This document shows, piece by piece, positions 10,700 to 20,972 of a DNA stretch of 28,600 nucleotides. Origin of the DNA: Reticulitermes lucifugus (taxonomy: Eukaryota > Arthropoda > Insecta > Blattodea > Rhinotermitidae); contig JAKCWW010002448.1 of assembly GCA_026260175.1 (NCBI GenBank), positions 1 to 28,600 of the forward strand. The letters run 5' to 3'. The position numbers were made by a program, and so were the translations under genes. Every line of letters starts with the position of its first letter. Position 1 is the first letter of the stretch. The notes under the pieces were generated by a model. It saw only the letters and a program-made list of their open reading frames with translations. It searched no databases and was not told where the DNA came from.

Positions 10700-10830
10700 T
10701 TTCCGTATTCTTGAAGTGCCGGATTCAATTCACCCTCAGACCGGAGACCGGCCACCCCGTCTGAGAGTTTTCGTCGTTTTCCTCATTCCCCTTTAGGCAA
10801 ATGCCACGATATTGCCTCATATTAGTTCTT
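10700..10830 (+). mobile_element. Possible SINE fragment (third family)
   Basis: A B-box-like GGATTCAATTC at 10721-10731 is followed 45 bases later by GTTTTCCTCATTCCCCTTT and AGGCAAATGCCA (about 10775-10806). This arrangement recalls the body of several insect SINEs, in which a tRNA-like head precedes a TTTTCC...GGCAAATGCC block. A small inverted repeat, CTCAGAC/GTCTGAG, lies in between. No A box or target duplication is seen, so the call is weak. Confidence 0.4.
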
Positions 10831-10868
10831 ATATAATTTAAAATTAATTATTCACTAATCGTCTTAAC

Positions 10869-10988
10869 ATTCGACCCTATAGAAATCACTCGTCTTCCAA
10901 CAACTACATTATTAGTGCAGTTGTTGGTAGACAAGTGATTTCTATTACCATAATGCAAGGTGAACAAAAAGTAAAATTCGACCCTATA
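10869..10988. repeat. Hairpin flanked by 13-bp direct repeats
   Basis: ATTCGACCCTATA occurs exactly at 10869-10881 and 10976-10988. Between them is a 25-bp inverted repeat: left arm AGAAATCACTCGTCTTCC... at 10881-10905, right arm 10919-10943, with 23 of 25 positions pairing around a 13-base loop. This could be a very small mobile element with a 13-bp target duplication, or an unrelated hairpin inside a short duplication. The hairpin is not centred between the direct repeats, which argues against a simple symmetric MITE. Confidence 0.6.
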
Positions 10989-11059
10989 TCTTAGCCACTG
11001 ATAGCGCCATATAGAAGCCATAACTAAATAAACAACACAAATCTTACGTTGCCACGGAA

Positions 11060-11440
11060 ATATTCTAACAAAAGCCTTCTGGAAACCACCAACCAAACAA
11101 TACACCACAGAAATCTACTGGGAACCAACCGCCAGATTACCAACCATAGAAGTACACAATATACTAACAGAAGTCTTCTGGGAACCAACTACCAGACTAC
11201 AGAACACAGAAGTATTCTGGGAACCATGTACCATACTACATAACGCTTAAGTCTACTGGGAACCATCCACTAGACTACAGAACACAGAAGTCTACTAGGA
11301 ACCATCTGCCAGAATACAGAAGTCTACTGGTAATCAGGTACCAGACTACCGGCCACAGAAGTACACAAATTACTAACAGAAGTCTTCTGGGAACCATTTA
11401 CTAGACAACAGAACACATAAGTCTACTGGGAACCAATGGC
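11060..11440 (+). repeat. Minisatellite, 39-bp period, about nine copies
   Basis: Diverged tandem units built on AGAAGTCTACTGGGAACCA followed by an ACYAGACTACAGAAC-like segment. The anchor G of CTGGGAACC, or its variant, occurs at 11081, 11120, 11180, 11219, 11258, 11297, 11329, 11389 and 11428. The steps are 39, 60, 39, 39, 39, 32, 60 and 39 bases. The two 60-base steps carry the same 21-base extra piece related to AGTACACAA-TACTAACA. Because 39 is a multiple of three, one frame (11049-11243) gives 13-residue repeats (RSLLGTNYQTTEH-type). A stop follows, and no start context or flanking coding signal supports a real protein. Confidence 0.88.
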
Positions 11441-11752
11441 TAGGAATAACCACTTCGCTGTGGTGTGTCTTCATTCCCGCTCAACTACATAAATAATACC
11501 TCTGGATGTGGCCTTTATGGGGCCTCTTACAACGCAATGTAGCCAGGAAGCTAAGACGTTTTTGAAGAATAAACGGTGGTGTGTAACTCCGTTGCAAGAA
11601 TAAACTGATGGGCTGAGCTTACATGAGATTTACAAAAATGGAATAATCAGTGAATGTGTTTAGGAAGACAGGGAGTCTAGTGAACAGGAATGATTTCGGA
11701 GATACTGATTATTCATGTAGGGACTGTATGAAACAGCAAATTTCAACACCTA

Positions 11753-11800
11753 GATGATGATGATGATAATGATGATGATGATGATGATGACGACGACGAC
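11753..11800 (+). repeat. (GAT)n/(GAC)n microsatellite
   Basis: About 12 GAT units with one AAT interruption, followed by four GAC units at the right end. The compound structure suggests a T-to-C change spread by slippage. Confidence 0.93.
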
Positions 11801-12519
11801 CGCACAGACGCAGCATAGTGTTCACTAAATACTTTCAAGAAACCAGATCCACGAACTATGGTTCAGCCTTCTAACTTCAGTCCATTACGTGCGCTGAAAA
11901 AAAATGGAGCCGAAAACAATAAATAAAACGAAACAGGACGTGGCTTACCTGTCTTAACATCTGGTTCGCCACACACACATCCCGACTTCAGGCTAGTCAA
12001 TGCAAGAATTTTGTGGAGAAAAAGGTTCAAAGAGAAACAGCAAGGAACAGCTAAAATTTCCACACAATAAAACCTACACACCAGCATGAACATCAAAGGG
12101 CTGTCTATCAAGCAATGCAAACAGATCAAAATAACAAAGGAAGGAAACACCTAGGCAAAGTGAGGTGGAAGAGTCGGATGACTACGTGCAGCGAGATTCC
12201 GAATGCATATTTTAACACGAATGTGTTCAGAGGTTGCAGAAGGAAAACCGTGCGCTGTGCAAAAAATGCTTTCGCTGGGGACGTGAAGAATGAGCTGATG
12301 ATGTCACAACACAATCTACATGCCACAGTTTCCTTTAGCAAAAGACAGAATTAGAAATGTGTCGGTGCATTATGTAAGTTGTAACCAGGAAAACAATATT
12401 TTTCATTCACTTAATTGATTTCCATTCATAATGTATAACTTTTAACAGTTAACTGGAAGTGTGCGCTCTGTATACAATAGTATATCAAATGCCAATTTCG
12501 GTTATTTTCTACTAGTTAG
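11801..12519. other. Unassigned stretch
   Basis: Nothing recognised. The frames at 11863-12150 (minus) and 12115-12354 (plus) have no family signature. Confidence 0.42.
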
Positions 12520-12790
12520 TACGATCATGGGTGAGAAGAGAAACGCATATACCGTTTTGGTGGGTAAATCTGCAGCAAAAGACCAATTGGAAGACACATG
12601 CGTACATAGGGGTAATATTAAAATGGATCTTAAGGAAATAGGTTCGGAGGGCATGGATTGGATTCATCTGACTCACGATAGGGAGAAGATAGAGCTCTCA
12701 TGCACACAGAAATGCACCTTTGAATACCATAATGTGCAAGGAATTTCTTGACTAGCCGACTTATTAGACGACTCTGCTCCACAGAATTAA
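12520..12790 (+). pseudogene. LINE fragment, RT ORF C-terminus and 3' end (family 1)
   Basis: From 12529 the plus-strand frame reads MGEKRNAYTVLVGKSAAK, then a frame-shifted block (DQLEDTCVHR). That block matches the +1 reading of the family's GKRPLGRPRRRW codons. It then returns to frame with GNIKMDLKEIGSEGMDWIHL and THDREK. Downstream DNA still resembles the family 3' end, including GACTCTGCTCCA at 12770-12781, identical to 17052-17063. Compensating indels and lost W and R residues show it is dead. Nothing of the LINE is recognised upstream of MGEKRNAY, consistent with 5' truncation, though an upstream flank eroded by mutation is also possible. Confidence 0.8.
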
Positions 12791-13984
12791 TTTCTTGTAT
12801 GACGTTATAAACAAAGTGTAATACAGACACAAAATCACTGACACCAAATATACGACACTGTCCCTTATTGGGATGCCATACTGTCCTAATACGGGAAATG
12901 CCAGGTTTTTTACAAATTACGATCCTGATTGATGCAAATAAAACGTTCTGACATTGAATTTGTGCTGAAATGTGTCGTGATTATGTATGCAGCTTATCAT
13001 TTTAGGACTGTCAGTTTTTCCAACTGCAGCAACACAAATATAAAAAGTGCCTCGTATTCGGCAACTTTGATGTACCAAAATAGGGCTACAATCCTTGCAA
13101 TCGAAATGATTATTCTTCCTGCATAAATAATTTCCTACAGTGATGATTCCAATACTGAACACCGCAAATACAAGGGTTCCCTAGTGAATCCTGTCCTTGG
13201 TCAATTCAACTGAGCCCAGTCTACACACCAGAACGCATTTCTCCAAGATCTTATACCTTGCATCACGTCTCTACCACGTCTTCTAAGTGGCAACATTCAA
13301 AGGCAGTCTCACAAAAGTGGATTCTCTGACAGGTCATGACCGTATCTGTAAACTTCTTATGAAATTTATACCACTACGACAAATGTGCGAACCGTGTTTG
13401 GAACCCAGCCTGTAGGTCGGTCCACTAGCGACGTACAGTACTCTTATCTGCTACCTTCGACATATACCACAATAAATCACTTTTGACAAACTTTCAAGTC
13501 TGTCTGGTCCGCCTGTGAGCATCTGTAAACACCCCCCCCCAGTAAAGTCTGTGGTGAGCAGACCAGTCTGGACCAGTACTCATCAACTGGTGGTCCGTAA
13601 ACCACTGAGGACACACAGCAGCCTAATTTATTTCGGCCAGCAAATTACAGTTTGCATAATTAAAATCTTACCACAGTTTGAAAAGCTAATACTTTCAACT
13701 AGCGACTGAACAGTTGTGTTTGACATTATTACTACAGCATTCGTCGCTTCAGATTACAGCGTTTAACGATATCACGGTCAAGTGATTATGAATTTTCTGG
13801 TTTGTGGGCATCGTCCCTTAACAACTTAGAGGTGGAATTGTGTTACGCATCTGACATCTTACGAAAACTTATATTATTCCATACGCTTTCGAGCTTATTA
13901 ACTTTTAACTGCAGATGCAGCATCTGTGACTGTGAAGTCTCTTTGCTTTTGTAACTACACAACATAAAGACGACGGAAACTGGA
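12791..13984. other. Unassigned stretch
   Basis: No recognisable gene. A C9 run lies at 13532-13540. A 16-base string ATATCACGGTCAAGTG near 13768-13783 is repeated near 19123-19138. This may be an old shared repeat or chance. Confidence 0.42.
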
Positions 13985-14240
13985 ACAGCGTAGTCGATTT
14001 AGCGACTAGGCTATGGGCTGGACGACCGACGGTTCGTGGTTCGATTACAGGTAGATGCAAGAGATTTTCTCTTCTCCAATATGTCCAGACTAGCTCTGGG
14101 GCCCACCCAGCCTCCTATTCAGCAAGTACCGGGTGATATTTTCCCAGAGGTAAGGTAGCCGGGGCGTCAAGTTAGCCGAGTTTAAGAATTCAAGGCCTTA
14201 CACATCAACTCCCCGACGTTATGTCGTTGCGTGCGCAAGG
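13985..14240 (+). mobile_element. SINE family B, copy 3, with tRNA-like head
   Basis: The most complete head of this family in the window. An A-box-like region TAGTCGATTTAGCG lies at 13991-14004 and a B box GTGGTTCGATTAC at 14036-14048. Then come AGATTTTCTCTTCTCC and the core TGTCCAGACTAGCTCTGGGG from 14082, CCCACCCAGCCTCCTATTC, AAGTACCGGGTGATATTTTC, and CAGAGGTAAGGTAGCCGGGG to about 14165. The tail part after 14190 is diverged. The family's tRNA-derived nature is inferred from box spacing. No target duplication could be fixed. Confidence 0.85.
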
Positions 14241-15399
14241 ACAACTCTACTTTCTTTTGAAGACTAACTTTTAATACTGCAAATAATCTTTACGGTCGTG
14301 TGAATAATAAGTGAGATTTCCTGTATTATCACTATTGGTAGTGTACAATTTCAGACAGACAGGGAACCGTACCTCGGAAACCCCACACTTCTTTAGCGAA
14401 CCGTGTACCAGGAAATATAGGAAACCGCTGATCTGGATGACTGAAAAAAAAAAAGAAAGACAAGATCGAAACTCTTGCTAAATCGAATGTTGTGGATTCC
14501 ATTTATTTTCAATAAGGAGTCAGTACAAAGCTCCACAAGGAATCGCAGATAGTGGTGAACGTAACATTTCAAATGGATTTGAGGCTAAATTTAGTGGAAT
14601 CTGTTAAGATGAGAAGATCAGAACCCTGAAAGATGCTCTAACTTCACACAGCTTTGATTAAAGTATCGCACAGAAAGCCTCAAACTTCCAGCTATGTTTT
14701 GCCCGTTGCAGTACCACATGTCTTCGACACGCATTATGTCGCATAACACATCCAGTACTTAGCACTTCGTCTGTTGCACGACGCAATCGCAGGTGGCTCA
14801 TTACAGCCGACAAGCGTATACCGTAAATATATTATAATGTGATAAAATAGGCTTCAGCTGGTAAGACCATTCGGTATATTTTTTTCTCAGCACTTCAGAT
14901 TAGTGACATAAAAACCTAATAAGAATGCAAACATTGATTAATCTTATTATGAAAAAGTAGAGATAAAAGCAAGACTATAAGTAAGGGAAATTAAAAGTAA
15001 GCTTGCGCGTAATTACTCTGTCTCCGAGATTCGTAATGATTTAACAATGCTGTTATCAACATAGGAGCCATTACTCAGTGAATAGTACGACAGGCTCGTT
15101 ACGTAAGCTGACAGTATAACTGATATGACGAGGAAGTGGCGGCAGTATATTTCGAGGTGCTGTCACTGAATTTGTCCGGAAGGACAAACTACACAGACCG
15201 ACACTTGAACCGCGGTCTTGCCAAGTACTCGTCAGAACCGTCACCGCCACGTTGTGTATAGCTGTTTGTGCGTGCGAGTGCGTGTAGTGTTCTAATGCTT
15301 AGGTAATGCAACACCACACCATAGACATATGGGGGAATAATTTATAGCTCCACGAAGTGAGCTTCGATACTAGATGGCGGTGAGCGATTATCTTCACGC
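14241..15399. other. Unassigned stretch
   Basis: No gene or repeat recognised apart from an A11 run at 14444-14454. Confidence 0.42.
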
Positions 15400-15560
15400 T
15401 CCTGCCCCTTCAACACCAGGCGGTCTTCAGTGCCGATTGGACAGCTGACTTGGCTGACCCCAGTGCCTGGGCATTGACGAGGTATGGGAGAGCAAAGTTC
15501 TTCCTACTGCTGGGAATTGAACTCCAGTTATCCCACCAGGATTGACTGAGTTATTCCTAA
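15400..15560 (-). mobile_element. Possible degenerate tRNA-derived SINE fragment
   Basis: On the minus strand a B-box-like GAGTTCAATTCCC (complement of 15512-15524) is preceded by AACTCAGTCAATCC (near 15548-15535), resembling an A box. The spacing between the two is shorter than in a tRNA. The following sequence (AGCAGTAGGAAGAAC..., CCCAGGCACTGGGGTCAGCC) does not match families A or B. Low confidence. Confidence 0.3.
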
Positions 15561-16687
15561 TATATATAAGCCTATAGGAAAAGGAAATGCGGCAGATCAG
15601 GTTACACAGAACGGTGCTTAAAAAACAGAACGTGACCTTGTGCATTGAATTCTAGTGGCTCTGAACAGGGCTCACAGGATGACTTTTGCAAACACGGTAA
15701 TGAATCATCCCGTACCATACAAGCAGGATATTTCGTGATCATCTGAATAACAATCAACCTTCACGGAAATTCCTGCACCGGGAAGTGAGTTAAGAGTTTG
15801 TCAGCACGGAGCCAGACAATTACGAAACTTGAGACTCATTAGAATCGTAATCTGTGCTCCTATGTCATAACTCACCGGCGCTAGGTCAGATCACAACTAT
15901 GGTATGGATATTGCGCACCATTTTTTTACCAGACACGTGTCAATGCAAAGGCGCAATGAGTGAATACGTATTAAGGGCACGATAATTTTGAAAAGTTCGG
16001 TTAAGGGAAAATATTTTTTTTTAAATCGGCTTTGTGCAAATGCTATAAAACATTGTAACTACGTTAACCAGCCATCGACCTGTTAAAATACTTTGAAATA
16101 TTGTACTGATTTTTCTTCTTTATCAGCTTAAACGTGCGTGTAAGTGCAGTACGTTCCTTGGGAAAGAATTTGTAGAAAGGAAAGCGTGCATAACGCTACG
16201 CATATATTCGGTGCAATACGGCACATAAGACCCGAAACTTGATACCACATCTTCCAAGCACGTTACGATTCATTGTTTACCCTCGGAAAAGTTGAAGTAG
16301 CTCTCATCACCCGCTGTGTTCAGAAGACGTGTTGTTTCATCGTCGTCGGTCTCTGTCTGCACAAGAACAACAGTCGAAACGTGTGCCGTGCGCGTCGAGT
16401 CGTCATATTTTCTAAATGAAATTCCTTCAATTTAACATATTATGCTTGTCGTGTTTGTTTGCTGCAGATGCAAATGTGCTGTTACAAATCTAATGTTTCT
16501 CTATGTATTTAAGATTTTCCCTGCTGCAAAGTACAGCAGTATAATTTTATTTTTTGCTTTGAATGGGTTTGAAACTTGGTCTTTTACATTCGGGGGGAAA
16601 AGCATAATTTGAGGGTGTCTGAGAACAATGTGCTGAGGAAAATGAGTGAGCCTAAAAGAAAGGAAGGAACAGAGAAAAATGCATAAT
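15561..16687. other. Unassigned stretch
   Basis: No recognisable gene or repeat. CpG-containing sequence near 16330-16410 was looked at as a possible promoter, but no supporting gene follows. Confidence 0.42.
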
Positions 16688-17080
16688 GACGAGCTTCATG
16701 ACTTTGCCCTTCGCCACATTGTATTCGGACGATCAATATGACTTGAACTGAATAGCAATAAAAGATGTTGAGGTGGGAGAGGCATGTGGCACATATGGAA
16801 GAGCGAGAGAGCAGCATACAGGCTTTTGGAGGGTAATCGTGAAGGAAAGATGCCACTTGGAAGACTTAGGCGCAGATGAGAGGATAATATTAAAATGCAT
16901 CTTCAAGAAAGAGGTAGGAATGGCATGGACTGGATTCGTCCGGCTCGAGATAGGGACAAGTGGCGGGCTCTTGTGAACACGCTAATGAACCTTCGAGTTC
17001 CGTAAATTCGGGGTATTTCTCAACTAGCTTAGGAACTATTAGCTTCTCAAGGACTCTGCTCCATGGATTTGGCTAGTTCG
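16688..17080 (+). pseudogene. LINE fragment, RT ORF C-terminus, stop and 3' UTR (family 1)
   Basis: The best-preserved family 1 end. It starts with DELHDF near 16690. After frameshifts around 16740-16790 a continuous phase reads AYRLLEGNREGKMPLGRLRR, an in-frame TGA at 16877-16879 (where the family has W), EDNIKMHLQERGRNGMDW, IRPARDRDKWRALVNTLMNL and RVP, then TAA at 17003-17005. Downstream sequence resembles the 3' UTR of the copies at 12520 and 9446, including GACTCTGCTCCA at 17052-17063. The module is the post-RT C-terminal region of a non-LTR retrotransposon ORF. The premature stop and frameshifts make it inactive. The naive 67-codon frame at 16773-16976 is the shifted reading of this fragment. 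Confidence 0.83.
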
Positions 17081-18599
17081 TTGGCGTACTAGAACAGGCT
17101 TACCGGGGAGAACGTTTATTACACCACTACAAGCAGGAAGAAGCGACTTCATGTGCGGTACGCGCGGACAGGTCGAAATAATTAGCGTTCTACTGTCACG
17201 TGCAACAGTTACGTTGCATTGTAAAAATGGAACAAGTTTCAGCTTTCAAGTTGCCGCGTTGCCTGTGCGCGTGCTCTATCCAAGCAACTGTATAGCTTCA
17301 CATATGAAGCTGCGTCACTGTCCGTTCGTGACCGTCAGCACATCGGGAGTAGACAGTTTGTCCCCAGACGTGACAGGAAGTGACATCATCCAGCGTTATG
17401 AAACGGTTTTTGTGCTGCATTTGTGCCCTAGTTACAGATCTTCCTACTGTCCATCTTGGGGTTAACCGATACAACTAACGAATAAATTACCAATAAACTA
17501 ATCTGTTATCCCGCCTAGGTCAGTCACTGTAGTCACTGGCTTATTCCACTAACAATTTTTACTAGTTTGAGAATGACAAAAACTGCATAAATATATACTT
17601 CATGTAATACTAATACTTTAGTCGTATTATTGTGGGCACTAAATCATGAGCGAATATGAAGGCAAACAAAATACAGGCTAGGCCTATTTGTAATTTTGAT
17701 TGCCACTTAATGGGGCTGAGCTCATTTATTTGGAACACTTCGTGGTTTTCCTCAGCCCGTGCAGATGATTTGTAATTTCCGACGTGGCATTTATGATCCT
17801 ACCACGTACGACACATAGCTTAAAGAACACCCTCAAACAGAAATTTAATTTTAAACTGCCGTGTTCCTCAACGCCCAGCATAAGAAAATATAGCACTCTT
17901 CCTGGAAACAGGTTACGCTGCCACAAATGTCTTGTGCCAAATAAAAAAATAAGGAAGGAAATAGGATGTGTTGTGCCGCTTATCCGAAGATACTGGTTTC
18001 ATTCAACAGCTAAAATAATTACGCTTACTCGCAAATCGTTGTAGCGCAGCGGACTTTACTTGATGTAGCGTACAAACGTCTATAACCGAAATCCACATTA
18101 ACACGAAAATATTCTTATAGCCGTAACAAGAGATAATCGATTCGAACTTGGTCGCATTAACTAACATTTAGGGGGTTTCCGTAGTGTAAATGGATGTCAG
18201 CAGCTCCCAACAAAAGTCCACAGCATTCACCTTTAAACTTCTTGTCTCGCCATTTATGACAATTGATTTGAAACAAGGCGATGGTTTACTACCGCTGCTT
18301 TTCGACTCTGCTTTATAACTACTAGGAAGGTCCAGAAAATCAGGTGGTAGTGGAAATGAATGGAATACATCAGCTTCTGGTGTATGGAACTCAGTTTCAT
18401 TTATCTGGCAAAAATATACAGTAAAATCGCTTAAATTTGGCGGCTGGGCTGTGCTAAGCTAACGAAGAAGTAAGATTACGACCCACGAATACGTCAGCAG
18501 CTGCTTCGGTCTTAAGAAGAATCGTATTTGCATGTCCTAACTTTGAGCGGCAGGCCTGTAAATACCACCAAAACACAGAAGATCTGTTAGACGCTTGTA
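17081..18599. other. Unassigned stretch
   Basis: No recognisable repeat or gene. Open frames at 17151-17465 (104 codons) and 17784-18044 (86 codons) have no known motif and lack supporting context. Confidence 0.42.
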
Positions 18600-19000
18600 T
18601 CTTCCTGTAATAAGTGCGGAAATTTATTTTCATGTCTCGTCACAAGAAAGCAGGACAAACCCATAACATAAAAGTAAACCACAAATCCTTCGAAAATATG
18701 GCATAATTCAAGTACTTGGGAATGACAGTAACAAATAAAAGCTTACACTCACGAAGAAATTAAAGCAGAAGAAATTTCAGGGTGCTTGTTACAAGTCAGA
18801 TCAAAATCCCTTTGTCTTCCATCTGCTGCCTAAAAATGCGAAGATTCAAAAACATATTATTTGACCTGTTGCTTTATATGGATGTGAAAATTTGTCTCTC
18901 ATCCAAGGAGAAAAACCCAAGGTTGAAGGTGTTTTAGAACTGGGTGCTGAGTCGGATATATGGATGAAGATACGTGAGAGTAACAGGAGAGTTAATCGGA
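18600..19000 (+). pseudogene. LINE fragment, RT ORF 3' part (family 1, upstream segment)
   Basis: A plus-strand phase starting at 18632 reads MSRHKKAGQTHNIKVNHKSF, ENMA, stop, FKYLGMTVTNKSLHSRRN. Degraded blocks follow, corresponding to the short-loop region and the family's LYGCE-W-L segment (here LLYMDVKICLSSKEK), then RLKVF, stop, NWVLSRIYG and RVTGEL. The order (FKYLG...T...N, then LYGCETW, then R-x-F-G, then VTGEW) is characteristic of the end of the reverse transcriptase domain and its connection in insect LINEs. It therefore covers the part just upstream of the pieces at 165, 9446, 12520 and 16688. Several stops and indels show it is dead. The naive 64-codon frame at 18892-19086 is incidental. 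Confidence 0.77.
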
Positions 19001-20846
19001 TACTGTTCTTTGACTTCATCACCGTTTATCTTCTTCATCTCGAACCTCTCCACGCGAAACTTCTGAGTTTCTCTTCTACTTACTGACAGCTTTTAAGTTT
19101 CGCAACCATAAGATAGTAATCAATATCACGGTCAAGTGGTATTGAAGCATACTTGAATGCCACATGCTGTCTATGAAAATTGATATGATTTCCATGTTTT
19201 CCTGTCAAGAAAAATTTACGTATATTGAAGAAAATTTCGATGTGGGAACATTGTGATGTTGACAACTAAATGTTTGAATGTATCAAAAATCACGACCCTA
19301 GCACCATTATAAAGCGTACACTACAAAATATGATAAATTTACGTCTGTTGGAGAAATTTTAGAGCCCGCGCAAATGCATGAAGGAGAAAGGAAGGAAGTG
19401 TAATGTGACATGTACCAGTATTCGAGCACAACGAAAGGCAATAGTGGCGGCCACTACACCGTGACGTTTGTTGAGATTCATGAAAAGTTCTCCATGTTTC
19501 CTTAACGCAGAAACTGTAATCACCAACAGGGAGTGGTACATGCTGACGCAAATTCATCCTGTCAACTTGGGTTTTGTCACTTTCAAAACACGTAGAAATG
19601 AATAGGAGAAAAAAAGGGTGTGGGAACTGCGTCACAGTAAATCTTGTGTTCAATGCAACTGACACACAAGAATTGAGGAGGGAGTTTTTATTATATAAAT
19701 GCAAAATGCTTGCCGTATTTGGTGGTAAGTGGATGAGGTAATGCACACGATGAGGAAACAGCTGCACTTCTGCATGGAGTGCCAGAAGGCTTGTCAAGGG
19801 ATTGTCGACAGTGTGATGCTGGTCAGTGGGAACGCTGTAATGAGCCAACAGCCACACACTAACACGTACAGGTCCTGGGTTTATAGTCTCCTCTCAGAGT
19901 GAGGAGAAGTTTCATGTGTAGGCCTGTTCAATTGCCAGACGATACAGATCAACGATTAAAATTGAAACTGCTTTTGTTCTGGTCTGGCCTGCTTACAGTA
20001 TATAGGACAAGGGAACGTACAAGATTCTAAACGGAACGGTAGGCATAAATTCCTGAATTTAATCTGTACTTTAATGTCTTCGTAAATCTACTTTTCATTC
20101 CTTAACGTCATTTCTGAGGTAACTGAACTTACCTGAATTTTCAAACGTTTTATTACATTATATATTATTGTCTAATTTGCGTTTGGTTATACATAAATGC
20201 ATGTACTAGCGCCTACTTTGCGTTTAGATACAATTAAATTTTTATATATTACTCTCCAATTTGTGCTTAGTTATAATTAAAAGTGTATACTAGGGTCTCT
20301 GTTCAGTTGCTTCGGTAACGTCTGAAGGCGCACAATGAGCTCTTGAATAAATTACGGTCGCCGCTTCCTCTCAGTACCTTCCATAACCAACGTGCCAAAT
20401 TCTCATTTTATGCGTCATACCCACTGCATTTAATACAGTAGTGTAACACAATCACAAACACGCAACCAAAGGAACCTTGCAAAATGTTGATATGATGATC
20501 GTTTCAAATTCCGCTATTTCATATGGTGGGATGATTAGGAATGACGAATTGGGAACTAAACAGTCGTGACCTATTTTAAGATGCCATCACATAAATATGG
20601 CCGGAGATACTGAGTAAAACAGAAAACACCTCACTCAGGACTTCCTGGCTCCTTCCCGAAACTGCAACCCAGGACCTTCCGGACATGAAGCAGCAATGAT
20701 AACTACTCAAAAGCGACATTCATGGTGACGTCATAAAGTGGTAAATATTATGAAGACAGATACATACAGCCGCCAACTTTAAAACTGTTAACAAGAAGCA
20801 GATTACCCCATACATCAGGTTTTCTCAGCGGTATTGCTAACAGTTC
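19001..20846. other. Largely unassigned stretch
   Basis: Holds the longest open frame (next entry) but no recognisable domain or repeat. AT-rich around 20130-20290. Confidence 0.42.
19339..19857 (-). other. 172-codon open frame of unknown status
   Basis: The longest ATG-to-stop frame in the window, starting MWLLAHYSVP and ending ARALKFLQQT. It is rich in His, Ser, Thr, Leu and Cys. I recognise no domain, no signal peptide with a clear cleavage pattern, and no repeated motif. A shorter minus-strand frame in another phase overlaps it. One frame of this size is not surprising in 28.6 kb, so coding status is doubtful. An exon or a piece of an unrecognised element remains possible. Confidence 0.2.
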
Positions 20847-20972
20847 AGTTATCTGGGATGTTAGACCGTGTCGACTGGTAAATAGCTACCGACATTTCGA
20901 AAGATCGCAATGCCTTCTTCAAGCAGTCAGTAGCTATTTACCAGTCGGCACGGCCTAACATCCCAGATGACT
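20847..20972. mobile_element. Foldback/MITE-like hairpin element, copy 2
   Basis: The left arm ATCTGGGATGTTAGACCGTG... starts at 20851. The complement of the right arm, ATCTGGGATGTTAGGCCGTG..., ends at 20968. The arms stay near-identical through GTCGACTGGTAAATAGCTAC (43-44 bp, only a few mismatches) and enclose about 30 bases containing TTCGAAAGATCGCAATGCC. It shares TCTGGGAT, CCGTGTC, TAAATAG-x-TACCGA and a TTTCG block, in the same order, with the element at 8009-8179, so the two are related copies. No coding capacity. Target duplication not identified. Confidence 0.8.

Noticed and set aside
11049..11243. A repeat-containing protein encoded by the minisatellite
   Set aside because: The frame exists only because the 39-bp period is a multiple of three. 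It ends in a stop within the array and has no non-repeat coding sequence.
16320..16410. CpG-containing promoter candidate
   Set aside because: No gene model downstream and no recognisable core promoter elements in a convincing arrangement.
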